From JAPOUP01 sp965203255 (GTDB lineage Bacteria > Pseudomonadota > Alphaproteobacteria > Rhodobacterales > Rhodobacteraceae): 64,000 bases of DNA. A program made the translations under genes and the position numbers. Below are positions 55,501 to 64,000 of the stretch, one piece after another. The stretch spans positions 1,240,001 through 1,304,000 of the forward strand of contig OZ241882.1 in NCBI GenBank assembly GCA_965203255.1. Reading direction: 5' to 3'. The notes under the pieces were generated by a model, which saw nothing but the letters and a program-made list of their open reading frames with translations, was not told the DNA's origin and made no database searches. Position 1 is the first letter of the stretch, and the number at the start of each line of letters is the position of its first letter.

Positions 55501-57722
55501 ATGAGCAGGAGGTGATCCGCCTCAACAAGGGCCTCGCCGTGTTCCGTCCTGCAATGACCATCCAGCTGGAACGGCAGGAAGTCCGCGGATTCTCGAAGAC
55601 GGACTTCAAGCCTCTCGCAATTCATTACGAAGGCCAGATCCTGCAAATCCATATCATGAAGGAATTTGCCCAGCGCGGTCTTGAGAAGATCCGTGATGCG
55701 AGGCGCCTGTCAGTGGATTATTTCGCCCTCAAGGAGGACGAATTCCTTGAGCGGTGGCTTCCCGAACGCGAAAAGGAAACCCGTAGGCAAACAACACTCG
55801 AGTCCTGGCGAACAATCGTTGAAGACCTGGGGAACCCCGTGCAGAGACGAATTGTGGCCGACGATCGGGAAGAAACCAACATATTGGTACTGGCGGGGCC
55901 CGGCTCAGGCAAGACACGGGTATTGATACACCGGATCGCATATCTGATTCGAGTTAGACGGGAAAGTGCCCGAAGCATCCTCGCCCTCGCCTACAACCGT
56001 CATGCGGCGGTCGAGATTCGTCGTCGGCTCGTCAAATTGATCGGAGACGATTCGCGAGGTGTTACGGTACTGACCTGCCACGCCTTCGCGATGCGCCTCT
56101 CCGGAAAGAGCTTCAGTCAAATGGACGATCAACCCGAAGACATTGCATTCAAACGCATAATCGAACAGGCGGTCGCATTGCTCCAGGGTAAGGAACTAAC
56201 CCCGGATGAGGCTGATGAACGTCGTGAACGTCTGCTCGCTGGATTTCGGTGGATACTTGTGGACGAGTATCAGGACATCGGCGAGGAACAGTACGAATTG
56301 ATATCCGCCATCGCCGGACGAACGCGGGATCACGACTCGAAGAAGCTGACGATGTTCGCCGTTGGAGACGACGATCAGAACATTTATGCCTTCAACGGCG
56401 CTTCCGTGGAGTTTATCCGGCGCTTCGAAAGGGATTACGAGGCGAAGCCCAACTATCTGGTCGAGAACTACCGTTCGACGCGGAACATCATAAATGCAGC
56501 AAACACGTTGATCGCTCCCGCACGTGATCGAATGAAAGAGCGGGCACCTATCCACATTGACCGAGGGCGCAGAAAGGTCCTGTCAGGCGGAGCGTGGACA
56601 AAGCTGGATCCGGTCTCGAAAGGACGGGTGCAGATACTACGGGTCGGCAGTCACAATCGCGTCCATCAAGCACAATCCGTTATGGTGGAGTTGTTGAGAC
56701 TTTCAGACCTGACAGACAATTGGAGATGGTCACGATGCGCTGTAATCGCACGCAAATGGGAAGACCTGAAACCATTGCACTCATATTGCGAGTCCCATCC
56801 GAAAAGGAACGAAATACGTGCGCAGAAGGCGAACCAGGAAATTCCCAGCTTCTGGCGAATCCGCGAAACCAGGACCCTTGTCGAATGGTTACGCAAGCGG
56901 GAACCAGCACTCGTGGACGGCAAGACCTTGCGTTCGTGGGTGAATGCCCAGCCAACCAACATATGGCAGGAACTCCTTCAGCAAGCCATCGACGAACATG
57001 CGCTCGAGATTTCGGAAGGAGAGGTTCCAGTTGTCGACTTCATCGAGTGGCTGGCGGAATGGGGTCGGGATATCCGACGCAGGCAACGGGGACTGCTGTT
57101 GCTCACTGCCCATCGCGCAAAGGGCCTGGAATTCGACCATGTCGTCGTGCTTGATGGCGATTGGGCGCCGAGCCAAGGTGAGGACTCGGACGCCCAACGA
57201 CGGCTATACTACGTGGCCATGACACGTGCGAAAGAAACACTGACGCTGGCATGTTTCGACCACTCCAACAGCTTCGTGACAGAACTGTGCGACCATCCCA
57301 CAACAATCTGGCGCGAGACCGCCCCGCCTCCGCCCTGTTCGGACACACCGACCTTCCAAAGTGAATGCCTCACATTGAAGGAGGTCGATCTCGGATACGC
57401 CGGCCGCCATACGGCCAGTAACTCGGTTCATCGTGTCATTGCACGGCTAAAGGTCGGTGACAGGTTGGAAGTTCGACTCGGTAGCAACGGAATATGGAGA
57501 CTGTTGAATGATGAAGGGCGATGCGTCGGACGACTTGCCAAATCGTTCAAGGCCCCTTGCGGGATGCGCTACCGGAATGCCAGGATTCACGCCATCGTCC
57601 AACGACACCGCAACACATCGAAAGAGAAGTATCTGGACTCCTACAAGTGTGACGAGTGGGAGGTCATCATTCCAGAAATCGAATTCGAGCCGATCGAGCG
57701 CGCGAATGGGGCTGCTCTATGA
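52586..57722 (+). pseudogene. exonuclease-RecQ-UvrD giant fusion helicase, broken by a frameshift and an amber stop
   Basis: The gene would encode about 1,710 residues. From MHSANKSAYISVDLETD (DEDD exonuclease motif I) and LGHNLAKFDLPLL it runs to a RecQ helicase: LPTGSGKSLCYQIP, VLDEAHCLSRWGHDFRPDY, LTATAKPAVVDD, AGRAGRDRKQADCV. It ends with a UvrD helicase: LAGPGSGKTRVLIHR, VDEYQDIGEEQYE, GDDDQNIYAFNGAS, ENYRSTRNI, TAHRAKGLEFDHVVVLDGDW, YYVAMTRAKETL. The frame slips by one base at a CCCGGG run near 53742. A TAG at 55263-55265, in frame with both sides, interrupts the linker. The rest is well conserved, so decay is recent. Confidence 0.9.
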
Positions 57723-57864
57723 AAACTGGATCGATATCCAGGAACTCGTGGCCGCGTCCGGAAGGATTAACTCATTCGGGACGGGTGACTACAGGTCGCC
57801 CAGTTGTTCCGGCAGCAATCGGGCGCTCAAGAGCCCCCGACCCGTATGCGCCGCCGCTGTCCTG

Positions 57865-57950
57865 AGAGTAAAGTCCGCTCCTGACCGTTTGGCTCAGGAA
57901 AGCCCGAGTTCCATGTTTTGGAAATGGCGTTGTATCAATGGTTCAGGGAC
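57865..57950 (+). repeat. dispersed imperfect repeat, copy 1
   Basis: GAGAGTAAAGTCCGCTCCTG, then TTGGCTCAGGAAAGCC and, further on, ATCAATGGTT match 61375-61460 over about 85 bases with roughly 75 percent identity by eye. Its nature is unknown. Confidence 0.55.
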
Positions 57951-58707
57951 AATTTACCCAGAAGTTTCAGGTCGTTTTCGCTGCTCATTTCCGCACTCCC
58001 GGCTTGGAATCTCCTGATCAAGGAAGGCGTCAACCCAAGCGCTCCGTGATCCGGAAAGGGAGTTTGCAGTCGACTGCTCGGGTGCGCAGATGCGACTTCA
58101 TGAAGGGAGAGCCTTGATTCGGTACATACGTTTGAATCGTTCCCTACGTCGTCCTTGAACATCCTGCATTTCCGAAACTGAAGAGCCACGGTCGAACAGG
58201 AGCACGACATCGATTCTGACCATGCGATAAGCGATGCCGCGTTCATGCTCAAATCTTCTACCCAAGTGCGATTTGAAATCGGCGGATGATCGCTGAATCA
58301 CCGTCACCGGGACAAAACTCAACAAAGAGACGATCTTCGGTGCTTCGCATTCAGTCATGTCGGAAACCCAAATTCCTCGCCGAATCCACAATTGAAGCTC
58401 TACCCTAAATCGTATGGGAGTCACGCGTCGTGACCGGATGCGACAGGACAGGAGGACAGCACACCTGGACAGATCATTGACCATCCACCTTTCATCTGCG
58501 CCATACTTACCCTACCATCGGTCCCGATGGTCAGTGTTCTCACTTCAGGTCAGTCCGGATCCATTGGTAAACCAAAGACGGAGTTCCTCCTGCACGCGAC
58601 GGGAGAGACCGCGGCGCGATTCATGAGATCATTTTACCTGGATAGCACCAATATTCATATCAGAGAGCCATCTCTGTCCTCGCCGGTGGAGATATCGAAG
58701 CGCACAA
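57951..58707. other. region without recognisable gene
   Basis: Minus-strand frames at 57935-58252 and 58098-58484 have no recognisable domain. No RNA gene is seen. It probably consists of old insertion debris between the helicase and the IS1595 element. Confidence 0.35.
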
Positions 58708-58715
58708 TTGACGAT
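58708..58715. repeat. IS1595 target-site duplication, left copy
   Basis: TTGACGAT directly precedes the element and is repeated exactly at 59948-59955. Confidence 0.93.
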
Positions 58716-59947
58716 AAGGCTTATCCCTTTGACTACGGCACCGCAACATGTTGTGCCGGCGGTCTGACGGCCGGTTTCCCGGATTCCGCCGGAATCCGGG
58801 CCGCCGCCGCGCGGCGGTCCGTCCGGAGCCGGAAGGATCGGGATTCTGGGGGACTGGGGGTCGGCGCCTCGGGTCGGGGCGGAGTCCGGGCGCGGGTCCG
58901 CGGGCGTCAGGCGCCTGGGTCGGTGAGGTCGCGGTACGTCGCGGGCGGCAGGCCGAGGCCGAGGCCCAGAAGCCTGTCGAAGGAGGTCCGCCGGCGGCGG
59001 CGGCGGTTCCATCGGAAGACGAACTCGTCCAGGTGACGCTGGGCATGCTTCCTGCGCAGCCCGTGGTACACGCCCATGGCCCAGCGCTTCAGGTTGGAGA
59101 ACACCCGGTGGATCCACCCCAGGACCTTGTGGGCCGGGCGGCCGCCGACCACCCTGCGCTCCCGCGGGTTGTCCGGCAGCCCGGTGTACCCGCTCCACCC
59201 GTCGGTGACGGTCCAGGCGCCCGGCGCGACCGCCCCGGCGATGAAGCCATGGAGCGCTTCGGCGCCGTAGCCGTCCACTTCCTTCAGCCGGATGCGGCGT
59301 GGCCTGCCGTCCTCCGACAGCTCCACGGCCCCGGCGATGGGGATCCGGCCCGCCGCGCTGCGGCCCCGGCCGGCCACGCCCCTCTCCCCGCCGTCCTCCG
59401 CGCCGCCGCCGTCGCGGCAGGGCATCGACGCCTCGTCCACCTCCGCGATCCCCTGCAGCGGGCTCCGGTCCGGGTCCACCATGGCCCGCCGCAGCTTCTG
59501 GAGAAGCAGCCAGGCCGACTTGTAGCTTCCGATGCCCAGCTGCGCCTGCAGCTGCAGCGCGGAGATGCCGTTGGAGTGCGTCGCCATGAGGTGGGCCGCA
59601 AGGAACCACGTCCTGAGCGGAAGGTGGGAGCGGTGCATAACCGTTCCGGCCGTCACCGACGTCTGCCGCCCGCAGTCCGCGCATTCCCGGCGGCAGCGCT
59701 CCCCTTTCAGCTCCCAGCCCTTCGTCCCGCCGCAGGCGGGGCACGCGAAGCCCTTGCCCCAGCGCAGCTCCGCAAGGTGCCGGGCGCAGGCGTTTTCGTC
59801 CGGCAGGAGTTCCTCGAACTCCTGGCGGGACATGGGGCGGTCGTCTTTCCATCGGCTTGGCATGGACGGAACATAAGGCGAACGCAGCGCCGCGTCAACC
59901 CCTCCGACACAAAATATTGACCCGCCTTGGTCAAAGGGATAAGCCTT
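58716..59947 (-). mobile_element. IS1595-family insertion sequence, complete
   Basis: 1,232 bases bounded by perfect 18-bp inverted repeats AAGGCTTATCCCTTTGAC (58716-58733 and, inverted, 59930-59947). It is flanked by the 8-bp duplication TTGACGAT, the size usual for this family. It carries one intact transposase gene. The perfect ends indicate a recent insertion. Confidence 0.96.
58907..59863 (-). CDS. IS1595 family transposase
   Basis: About 318 residues, starting at the ATG at 59863 (or Met11 at 59833). The N-terminal zinc ribbon is CPACGGTKGW...CRRECADCGRQ. The ISXO2-like DDE domain contains IAEVDEASM (Asp), VTDGWSGYTGL (Asp) and GWIHRVFSNLKRWAMGVYHGL (His/Asn region of this family), with FRWNRRRR at the end. 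It is intact. Confidence 0.95.
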   Translation of the reverse strand: MPSRWKDDRPMSRQEFEELLPDENACARHLAELRWGKGFACPACGGTKGWELKGERCRRECADCGRQTSVTAGTVMHRSHLPLRTWFLAAHLMATHSNGISALQLQAQLGIGSYKSAWLLLQKLRRAMVDPDRSPLQGIAEVDEASMPCRDGGGAEDGGERGVAGRGRSAAGRIPIAGAVELSEDGRPRRIRLKEVDGYGAEALHGFIAGAVAPGAWTVTDGWSGYTGLPDNPRERRVVGGRPAHKVLGWIHRVFSNLKRWAMGVYHGLRRKHAQRHLDEFVFRWNRRRRRRTSFDRLLGLGLGLPPATYRDLTDPGA

Positions 59948-59955
59948 TTGACGAT
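59948..59955. repeat. IS1595 target-site duplication, right copy
   Basis: TTGACGAT immediately after the right terminal repeat, identical to 58708-58715. Confidence 0.93.
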
Positions 59956-60120
59956 TATATTCAGAAAGCACCTTTCACGCCCGGTGTTCGGGCACTGTTC
60001 CGCACTGCGGAAGGACTTGCAGGGCCATCCGGCACCGTCGCCTGTTTGCCAAAGCGGCTTGAACCGGCACTTCCGGCCATGCTATGATCGACGGGCAGGA
60101 GGACGTAGAGGGATTCCAGC

Positions 60121-60492
60121 GTGGGCGTGACAATCGAGGAGTTACAGGAGGCTGGCGCAAGTCCCAAACTGGCGCGCCTCCTTGCCGAGCGGCAACCACA
60201 GCGCGAAGTCGGCGACTTGGCCAAGCATCCTATGGCCGTGACGCTGGCTGGAATCGTTCTAGCCGCGTTCCTGAGTGCGCTGGGCTGGCTCGTCCTCGGC
60301 GTGTCGGGTCTACAGACGGACGTGGCGCTTCTGCGGGAAGGCCAGACCGGCATCGAGGAGCGGATGACCGGCATCGAAGGCCGCATGACCGGCATCGAAG
60401 GCCGCATGACCGGCATCGAGGAGCGGATGACCGGCATCGAAGGCCGCATGACCGGCCTTGAGGAAAAGCTGGATAGGCTCCTGCAGGAGTGA
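60121..60492 (+). CDS. small single-pass membrane protein with heptad-repeat coiled coil
   Basis: A 123-residue protein with GTG start. Residues 1-36 are hydrophilic, a membrane helix covers about 38-60 (PMAVTLAGIVLAAFLSALGWLVLG), and the rest is a predicted coiled coil. It includes five exact-period heptads TGIE(E/G)RM and a degenerate sixth (TGLEEKL). The heptads come from 21-bp DNA repeats. It resembles the loosely defined bacterial proteins with a membrane anchor and coiled coil (CCDC90/DUF1640-like); function unknown. No clear operon partner. Confidence 0.75.
   Translation: MGVTIEELQEAGASPKLARLLAERQPQREVGDLAKHPMAVTLAGIVLAAFLSALGWLVLGVSGLQTDVALLREGQTGIEERMTGIEGRMTGIEGRMTGIEERMTGIEGRMTGLEEKLDRLLQE
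60345..60470 (+). repeat. 21-bp in-frame tandem repeat, five copies plus a degenerate sixth
   Basis: Units beginning ACCGGCATCGA recur every 21 bases from 60345, 60366, 60387, 60408 and 60429, with a diverged unit at 60450. The two unit variants (GAGGAGCGG and GAAGGCCGC inside) alternate as 1-2-2-1-2, indicating block duplication. Confidence 0.95.
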
Positions 60493-61374
60493 CGGCAGGT
60501 TCAGGCGACTCCGGCCGAGTGAGCCGCATCGGGAGGGCATGGCCTCCTCCGCCACCGACCCGCACGCACCACTGGACTCCCGGAACGCGCCGGCCGAAGG
60601 CCGCGATGGAGGAACCGAAACACCAGACCGTCATGCCGCCACGCATTCGCCGTAGGCCGCCTCTTTCGCTGTCGTCCTTCCCAGATAGACACTCCCGATA
60701 GACTTAGCTGGCTGCTTTGAAGGCATCCTTTTCGGGAATCAACGCAATCGACCTAAACTCTTCCGAAATGACGCAGGCAGACTGCTGGCGCTCCCGCTGG
60801 GAACAAATGTCTCTTCGCCTGCTGTAGAAACGATCACGGACGAATTGAACGGGCCATACTGTTAGGACCGGAACGAGTATGTCTACAGTCCCAAATCATG
60901 GATGTGTCTGAGGTTGATCATTCCACCGCCTCGTCTAACCGGAAAATCACTCGTTGGATGAGGTCGCCCCCCTTTCTTGAATCAGGTCAGACCAGTCAGG
61001 ACAGGGCTCCACACGAATATAGCGGTCGATAACCATTTGAGCTGGGATTGGCTGGTCCCGCTTCAGCCACGGAACATCCAACACGCCGCAGATAGACAGC
61101 GACAGGCACCGACAGATGCGAGCCCTCCGATGTCGATGGCGACTCGTGGACAACCAGATCGCGGATGACACCCAGTCCTGAAAGGAATGGCTGGAGCGTC
61201 TGGCCCATAAGTGACAGGACCGCCGCAACGAGGTCTACGGCAACGAACCAGAGGGTCTGCGGGTCGAGGAGATTTCAACCCGGTGACCGGAGAGACGTGA
61301 ACTATTTCATTGTGCGGCAAGGTCCGGTTTCGCATTTCGGAGCCCACACACCCCTCGAGGCGGCGGCTCCGTCG
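60493..61374. other. region of about 880 bases without recognisable gene
   Basis: Frames on both strands lack domains. Low-similarity debris continues into the dispersed repeat at 61375. No RNA gene is seen. Confidence 0.35.
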
Positions 61375-61460
61375 CGAGAGCACGATCCGCTCTTAGCTGT
61401 CTGGCTCAGGACAGCCGGAATCGTGGGTTTGGAAAATGTCTTGGAATCAATGGTTTAGGG
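61375..61460 (+). repeat. dispersed imperfect repeat, copy 2
   Basis: GAGAGCACGATCCGCTCTTA, then CTGGCTCAGGACAGCC and ATCAATGGTT match the copy at 57865-57950 in the same orientation. Confidence 0.55.
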
Positions 61461-61523
61461 GTGCGCTCATTCAAGAGAGTGGAACGGGACTTTGGAATTC
61501 CGTGAACTGCGGGACGTCGTCCC

Positions 61524-63032
61524 TCACATCACGGCACCAATCTGCCAAGGGACGAACTCATGGTCACCAAGCCCCTGTGCCTCCGACTTTGAAGGCTCGC
61601 CGCTTGCGACCCTGAGGATCACGTCGTAGATCTCAAGTCCCTTGCTCTCCAGCCCTGCATCTTCTGTCAGCATGTCGCCCGTATTGATGTCCATGTCCTC
61701 AGACATGCGGGAATACATCCCTGAGTTGGAGGCAACCTTTATCGTCGGGGCTGGCTTTGAACCAAACGCGGAACCACGACCCGTCGTAAACACCACGACG
61801 TTGCAGCCACCGGCTATCTGACCTGTAACGCTCGCCGGATCGTAGCCGGGCGAATCCATGAACGTAAGCCCCTTGCCAGTCACCTGCTCAGCATATCTGT
61901 AGACTGCTGTCAGCGGAGTGGTGCCGCCCTTCGCCGCAGCTCCCAATGACTTTTCGAGAATCGTGGTCAATCCGCCCTTCTTGTTGCCGGGACTGGGGTT
62001 GTTGTCCATGCTGCCTCGGTTTCGCTCAGTATAGTCCTTCCACCATTCAACGATTCCAACAAGACGCTCGCCCACTTCCCGACTGACCGAACGCCGTGTC
62101 AACAAGTGTTCAGCACCGTAGATCTCCGGGGTTTCCGCCAGAACGCCGGTCCCACCCTGGGCCACCACAAGGTCACAGGCGTAACCCAATGCCGGATTCG
62201 CCGTGACACCTGACCACGCATCGGATCCACCGCATTGAAGGGCCACAGTCAGTTCGGACGCCGGACACGGCATCCGCTCCACCTGGTTCGCCAGAGGCAA
62301 CATCGCCCCGATCTTCTCGATCCCAAGCTCGATGGTCCGTCTCAGACCTGCCACATCCTGTATGTTCATCACCTGAAACAGCGGCCCCTGTTCGAGTCCA
62401 TATGCCTCCAGCAGCCAATCGATCTGGTTCATCTCGCAGCCAAGTCCGACCATGAGAACCGCGGCGTTGTTTGGGTGACGCGCGTATCCCCACATCACGC
62501 GTTGCAGCGCCTCGAATCCCTCGCCCGACCCGGCCATTCCGCAACCAGTGCCATGAACGAAGGCAACCACCCCATCAACATTCGGATAGGGAGCGAGCAG
62601 CTCAGGGGTGAAGTGATCGGCGATACGTCGCGCCGCCGTGGCCGAACAGTTCACCGAGGTGACGACCGCGATGTAGTTGCGCGTCCCCACCCGCCCACAA
62701 TCACGGCGATATCCCATGAATTGGTCCCTGCTGTCCACGGCAACACTCGCAACTGGCCGAAGGTCGTTGCCAAACTGATATTCGACTTCGGTATTGCGGA
62801 ATCCAAGGTTGTGGGTGTGCACATGGTCGCCTGCCTGAATATCCTCCAGTGCAAATCCAATGAACTGGGCATACTTGCGTACCTCCGATCCCCTGGCGAT
62901 GGCCCCCGTGGCAACCTTATGGCCCGAAGGGATCGGGGCCCGTGTCCGAATTTCTTCAACTTCATGCCCTACCGGAAGTGAGCGTGTCGCGGTTACGACA
63001 TTGTCCTCGGGGCTAAGGCGGACATAGTCCAT
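61524..63032 (-). CDS. UxaA-family dehydratase (altronate/galactarate dehydratase type)
   Basis: A 502-residue protein. The N-terminal SAF-like domain (MDYVRLSPEDNVVTATRSLPVGHEV) is fused to the UxaA catalytic region, with GYRRDCGRVGTRNYIAVVTSVNCSA, HGTGCGMAGSGEG, ALQCGGSDAWSGVTANPA and PTIKVASNSGMYSRMSEDMDINTG. Family enzymes remove water from hexonates or related hydroxy acids using iron. The neighbouring dioxygenase gene is 32 bases upstream in the same direction. The exact sugar acid cannot be assigned. Confidence 0.92.
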   Translation of the reverse strand: MDYVRLSPEDNVVTATRSLPVGHEVEEIRTRAPIPSGHKVATGAIARGSEVRKYAQFIGFALEDIQAGDHVHTHNLGFRNTEVEYQFGNDLRPVASVAVDSRDQFMGYRRDCGRVGTRNYIAVVTSVNCSATAARRIADHFTPELLAPYPNVDGVVAFVHGTGCGMAGSGEGFEALQRVMWGYARHPNNAAVLMVGLGCEMNQIDWLLEAYGLEQGPLFQVMNIQDVAGLRRTIELGIEKIGAMLPLANQVERMPCPASELTVALQCGGSDAWSGVTANPALGYACDLVVAQGGTGVLAETPEIYGAEHLLTRRSVSREVGERLVGIVEWWKDYTERNRGSMDNNPSPGNKKGGLTTILEKSLGAAAKGGTTPLTAVYRYAEQVTGKGLTFMDSPGYDPASVTGQIAGGCNVVVFTTGRGSAFGSKPAPTIKVASNSGMYSRMSEDMDINTGDMLTEDAGLESKGLEIYDVILRVASGEPSKSEAQGLGDHEFVPWQIGAVM

Positions 63033-63064
63033 GACGGATCACCTGCGTTTCCGAACCGTTGCCA

Positions 63065-64000
63065 TTACGCGCAATAGGGCGAATCCGATGCCCAACGGTG
63101 AATGTCTATATGTGGAGTGGCAGACAGGCGCGCCCTCGCCGACCGCCACATGTCACGCCACGTTCGCCAGTCACGCAACTCTGTCTCGGGCGCCCGGCGC
63201 GACCGAGCGACAAATTCAGGAAAGTGTGATCTTCCGGTGGGCTGGCCGGTGACATTGTAGCGCAGATCGAACGACCAACGGAATCCCTGTGTGCAGTTAA
63301 CCAAAGAGGCGTGAGGAGTCAGCGGATGGAACACAACCACACCCCCCGACCGAACCGGAAGCGGAACCGACTTTCCCGGATCGGCGAAACCGTCGGCCAC
63401 TGCCATCTGCGCTTTCGGGCAATGCGGCAACATTTCCTGCCCATGCTCAAGCGGAATCGCCTGTAGACAGCCATTTTCAACGGTGGCGTTGGTCACCGCC
63501 AACCATACCGTCACCATATCCGTGGTGTCCGCTTCGGCGTGGGCCACTGCCCGGTCCTGGTGCCAGTCGGTGGCGGTGATGTGCGCACGGATTTCGTCGC
63601 TGCGAAGATCAACCGCTGGCGGCTTGATACGCACATGCTGGATCGGGTTGCTGGTGATCTCCGGACCAATGAGGCACTCAACCAGGTCAAGCAGGCGCGG
63701 AGCCGTCACCATATCGAAGACCGCGGGGCCGAAATGCATCGGCGTGTCCGCATGGATTCGGTCGGCTGGCAGTGAGATGTCCATTGGCTGGAACCAGTCG
63801 CAGCCAGCGCGGTATCCAGCAAGCAACCTACCCCAGAAATCCTCGCCAACCGGATCTTCCACCAGCCCCTGATCCTGCCATTCCGTATAGAGGCCATCAA
63901 GAAGAAGTTCGTATTCGGCACGCACCGGCCCGAGGATATCCTCTCCCAGGACCTCCTCGACCACCAGGAAGCCATCTCTTCGGTATGCATCGACCTGCTT
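63065..64000 (-). CDS. phytanoyl-CoA dioxygenase (PhyH) family protein, 5' end outside the window
   Basis: The minus-strand frame is open to the right edge and begins in mid-gene with AYRRDGFLVVEEVLG, the usual PhyH opening, so the GTG at 63964 is not the real start. About 311 residues are visible. Iron ligands are TDWHQDRAVAH (His-X-Asp) and TPHASLVNCTQGFRWSFDLRYN (distal His and the 2-oxoglutarate-binding Arg). Members hydroxylate small metabolites using 2-oxoglutarate. Its proximity to a UxaA-type dehydratase suggests one catabolic operon. Confidence 0.9.
   Translation of the reverse strand, partial: KQVDAYRRDGFLVVEEVLGEDILGPVRAEYELLLDGLYTEWQDQGLVEDPVGEDFWGRLLAGYRAGCDWFQPMDISLPADRIHADTPMHFGPAVFDMVTAPRLLDLVECLIGPEITSNPIQHVRIKPPAVDLRSDEIRAHITATDWHQDRAVAHAEADTTDMVTVWLAVTNATVENGCLQAIPLEHGQEMLPHCPKAQMAVADGFADPGKSVPLPVRSGGVVVFHPLTPHASLVNCTQGFRWSFDLRYNVTGQPTGRSHFPEFVARSRRAPETELRDWRTWRDMWRSARARLSATPHIDIHRWASDSPYCA

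Noticed and set aside
58629..59852. 407-codon minus frame overlapping the IS1595 transposase
   Set aside because: Its translation is a Pro/Arg/Gly/Ala-rich shadow. The true transposase is in the neighbouring frame with zinc ribbon and DDE motifs.

Overview
The window is high-GC DNA that looks alphaproteobacterial and most probably Rhodobacterales (Roseobacter-like). The main reasons are the tatA-tatB-tatC block followed by a DUF815 ATPase, the dnaB-alr-MlaE/MlaF-type ABC block, EhuBCDA-type uptake genes, a DddP-family M24 protein, and an N-methylglutamate synthase/glutamine-synthetase-III gene pair. Chromosomal housekeeping genes are intact. Between them lie catabolic islands and many decayed mobile elements.

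Layout. (1) 1-6665: tail of an FMN-binding glutamate-synthase-like gene (N-methylglutamate synthase subunit type), a Rieske oxygenase, glyoxalase I, a type III glutamine synthetase (GlnT/gamma-glutamylmethylamide synthetase type), a MetX-like alpha/beta hydrolase and an Lrp/AsnC regulator. This is a probable methylated-amine module. (2) 6771-7332: transposase and gene debris. (3) 7563-17877: an uncharacterised catabolic island. One minus-strand operon encodes a D-2-hydroxyacid dehydrogenase, a TPP-dependent enzyme, a membrane di-iron desaturase, a Rieske ferredoxin and a DddP-like M24 protein. A second encodes a Rieske oxygenase, another D-2-hydroxyacid dehydrogenase and a frameshifted 3-hydroxyisobutyrate-dehydrogenase-like gene. 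A LysR and a second Lrp regulator lie divergent to them. (4) 18140-19683: wrecks of an ISNCY transposase and a tyrosine recombinase. (5) 19793-22890: an EhuBCDA-type ABC importer. (6) 23022-30165: an IS110 fragment abutting a broken PLD-nuclease/SF2 helicase, an IS30 remnant, a histidine kinase whose response regulator is a relic, and an IS5 copy. (7) 30895-33844: a DUF1703-type AAA/PD-(D/E)XK protein and a thiolase. (8) 34113-42624: the core block of DUF815, tatCBA, a WYL regulator, dnaB, alr and MlaE/MlaF-like genes. (9) 43592-52543: three IS30-type elements (one truncated, two nearly complete in opposite orientation), a TbpB-like lipoprotein gene with an 11-copy 13-bp repeat in its leader, and hrpB. 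(10) 52586-57722: a giant exonuclease-RecQ-UvrD fusion broken by one frameshift and one amber codon. (11) 58708-59955: an IS1595 element with perfect 18-bp ends and an 8-bp target duplication. (12) 60121-64000: a small coiled-coil membrane protein with 21-bp repeats, a UxaA-family dehydratase and the C-terminal part of a PhyH-type dioxygenase.

How the genes may work together. The first two catabolic blocks share a design: a Rieske oxygenase, downstream oxidoreductases and an Lrp-type regulator of the same subfamily. The EhuBCDA-type importer lies just beyond the second block. I infer that the islands take up and oxidise small zwitterionic, N-methylated or sulfonium osmolytes and pass nitrogen to glutamate. 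The substrate cannot be read from sequence. Many genes are broken by single-base indels. Core genes are not, so I favour real decay of accessory DNA, but some indels could be sequencing errors.
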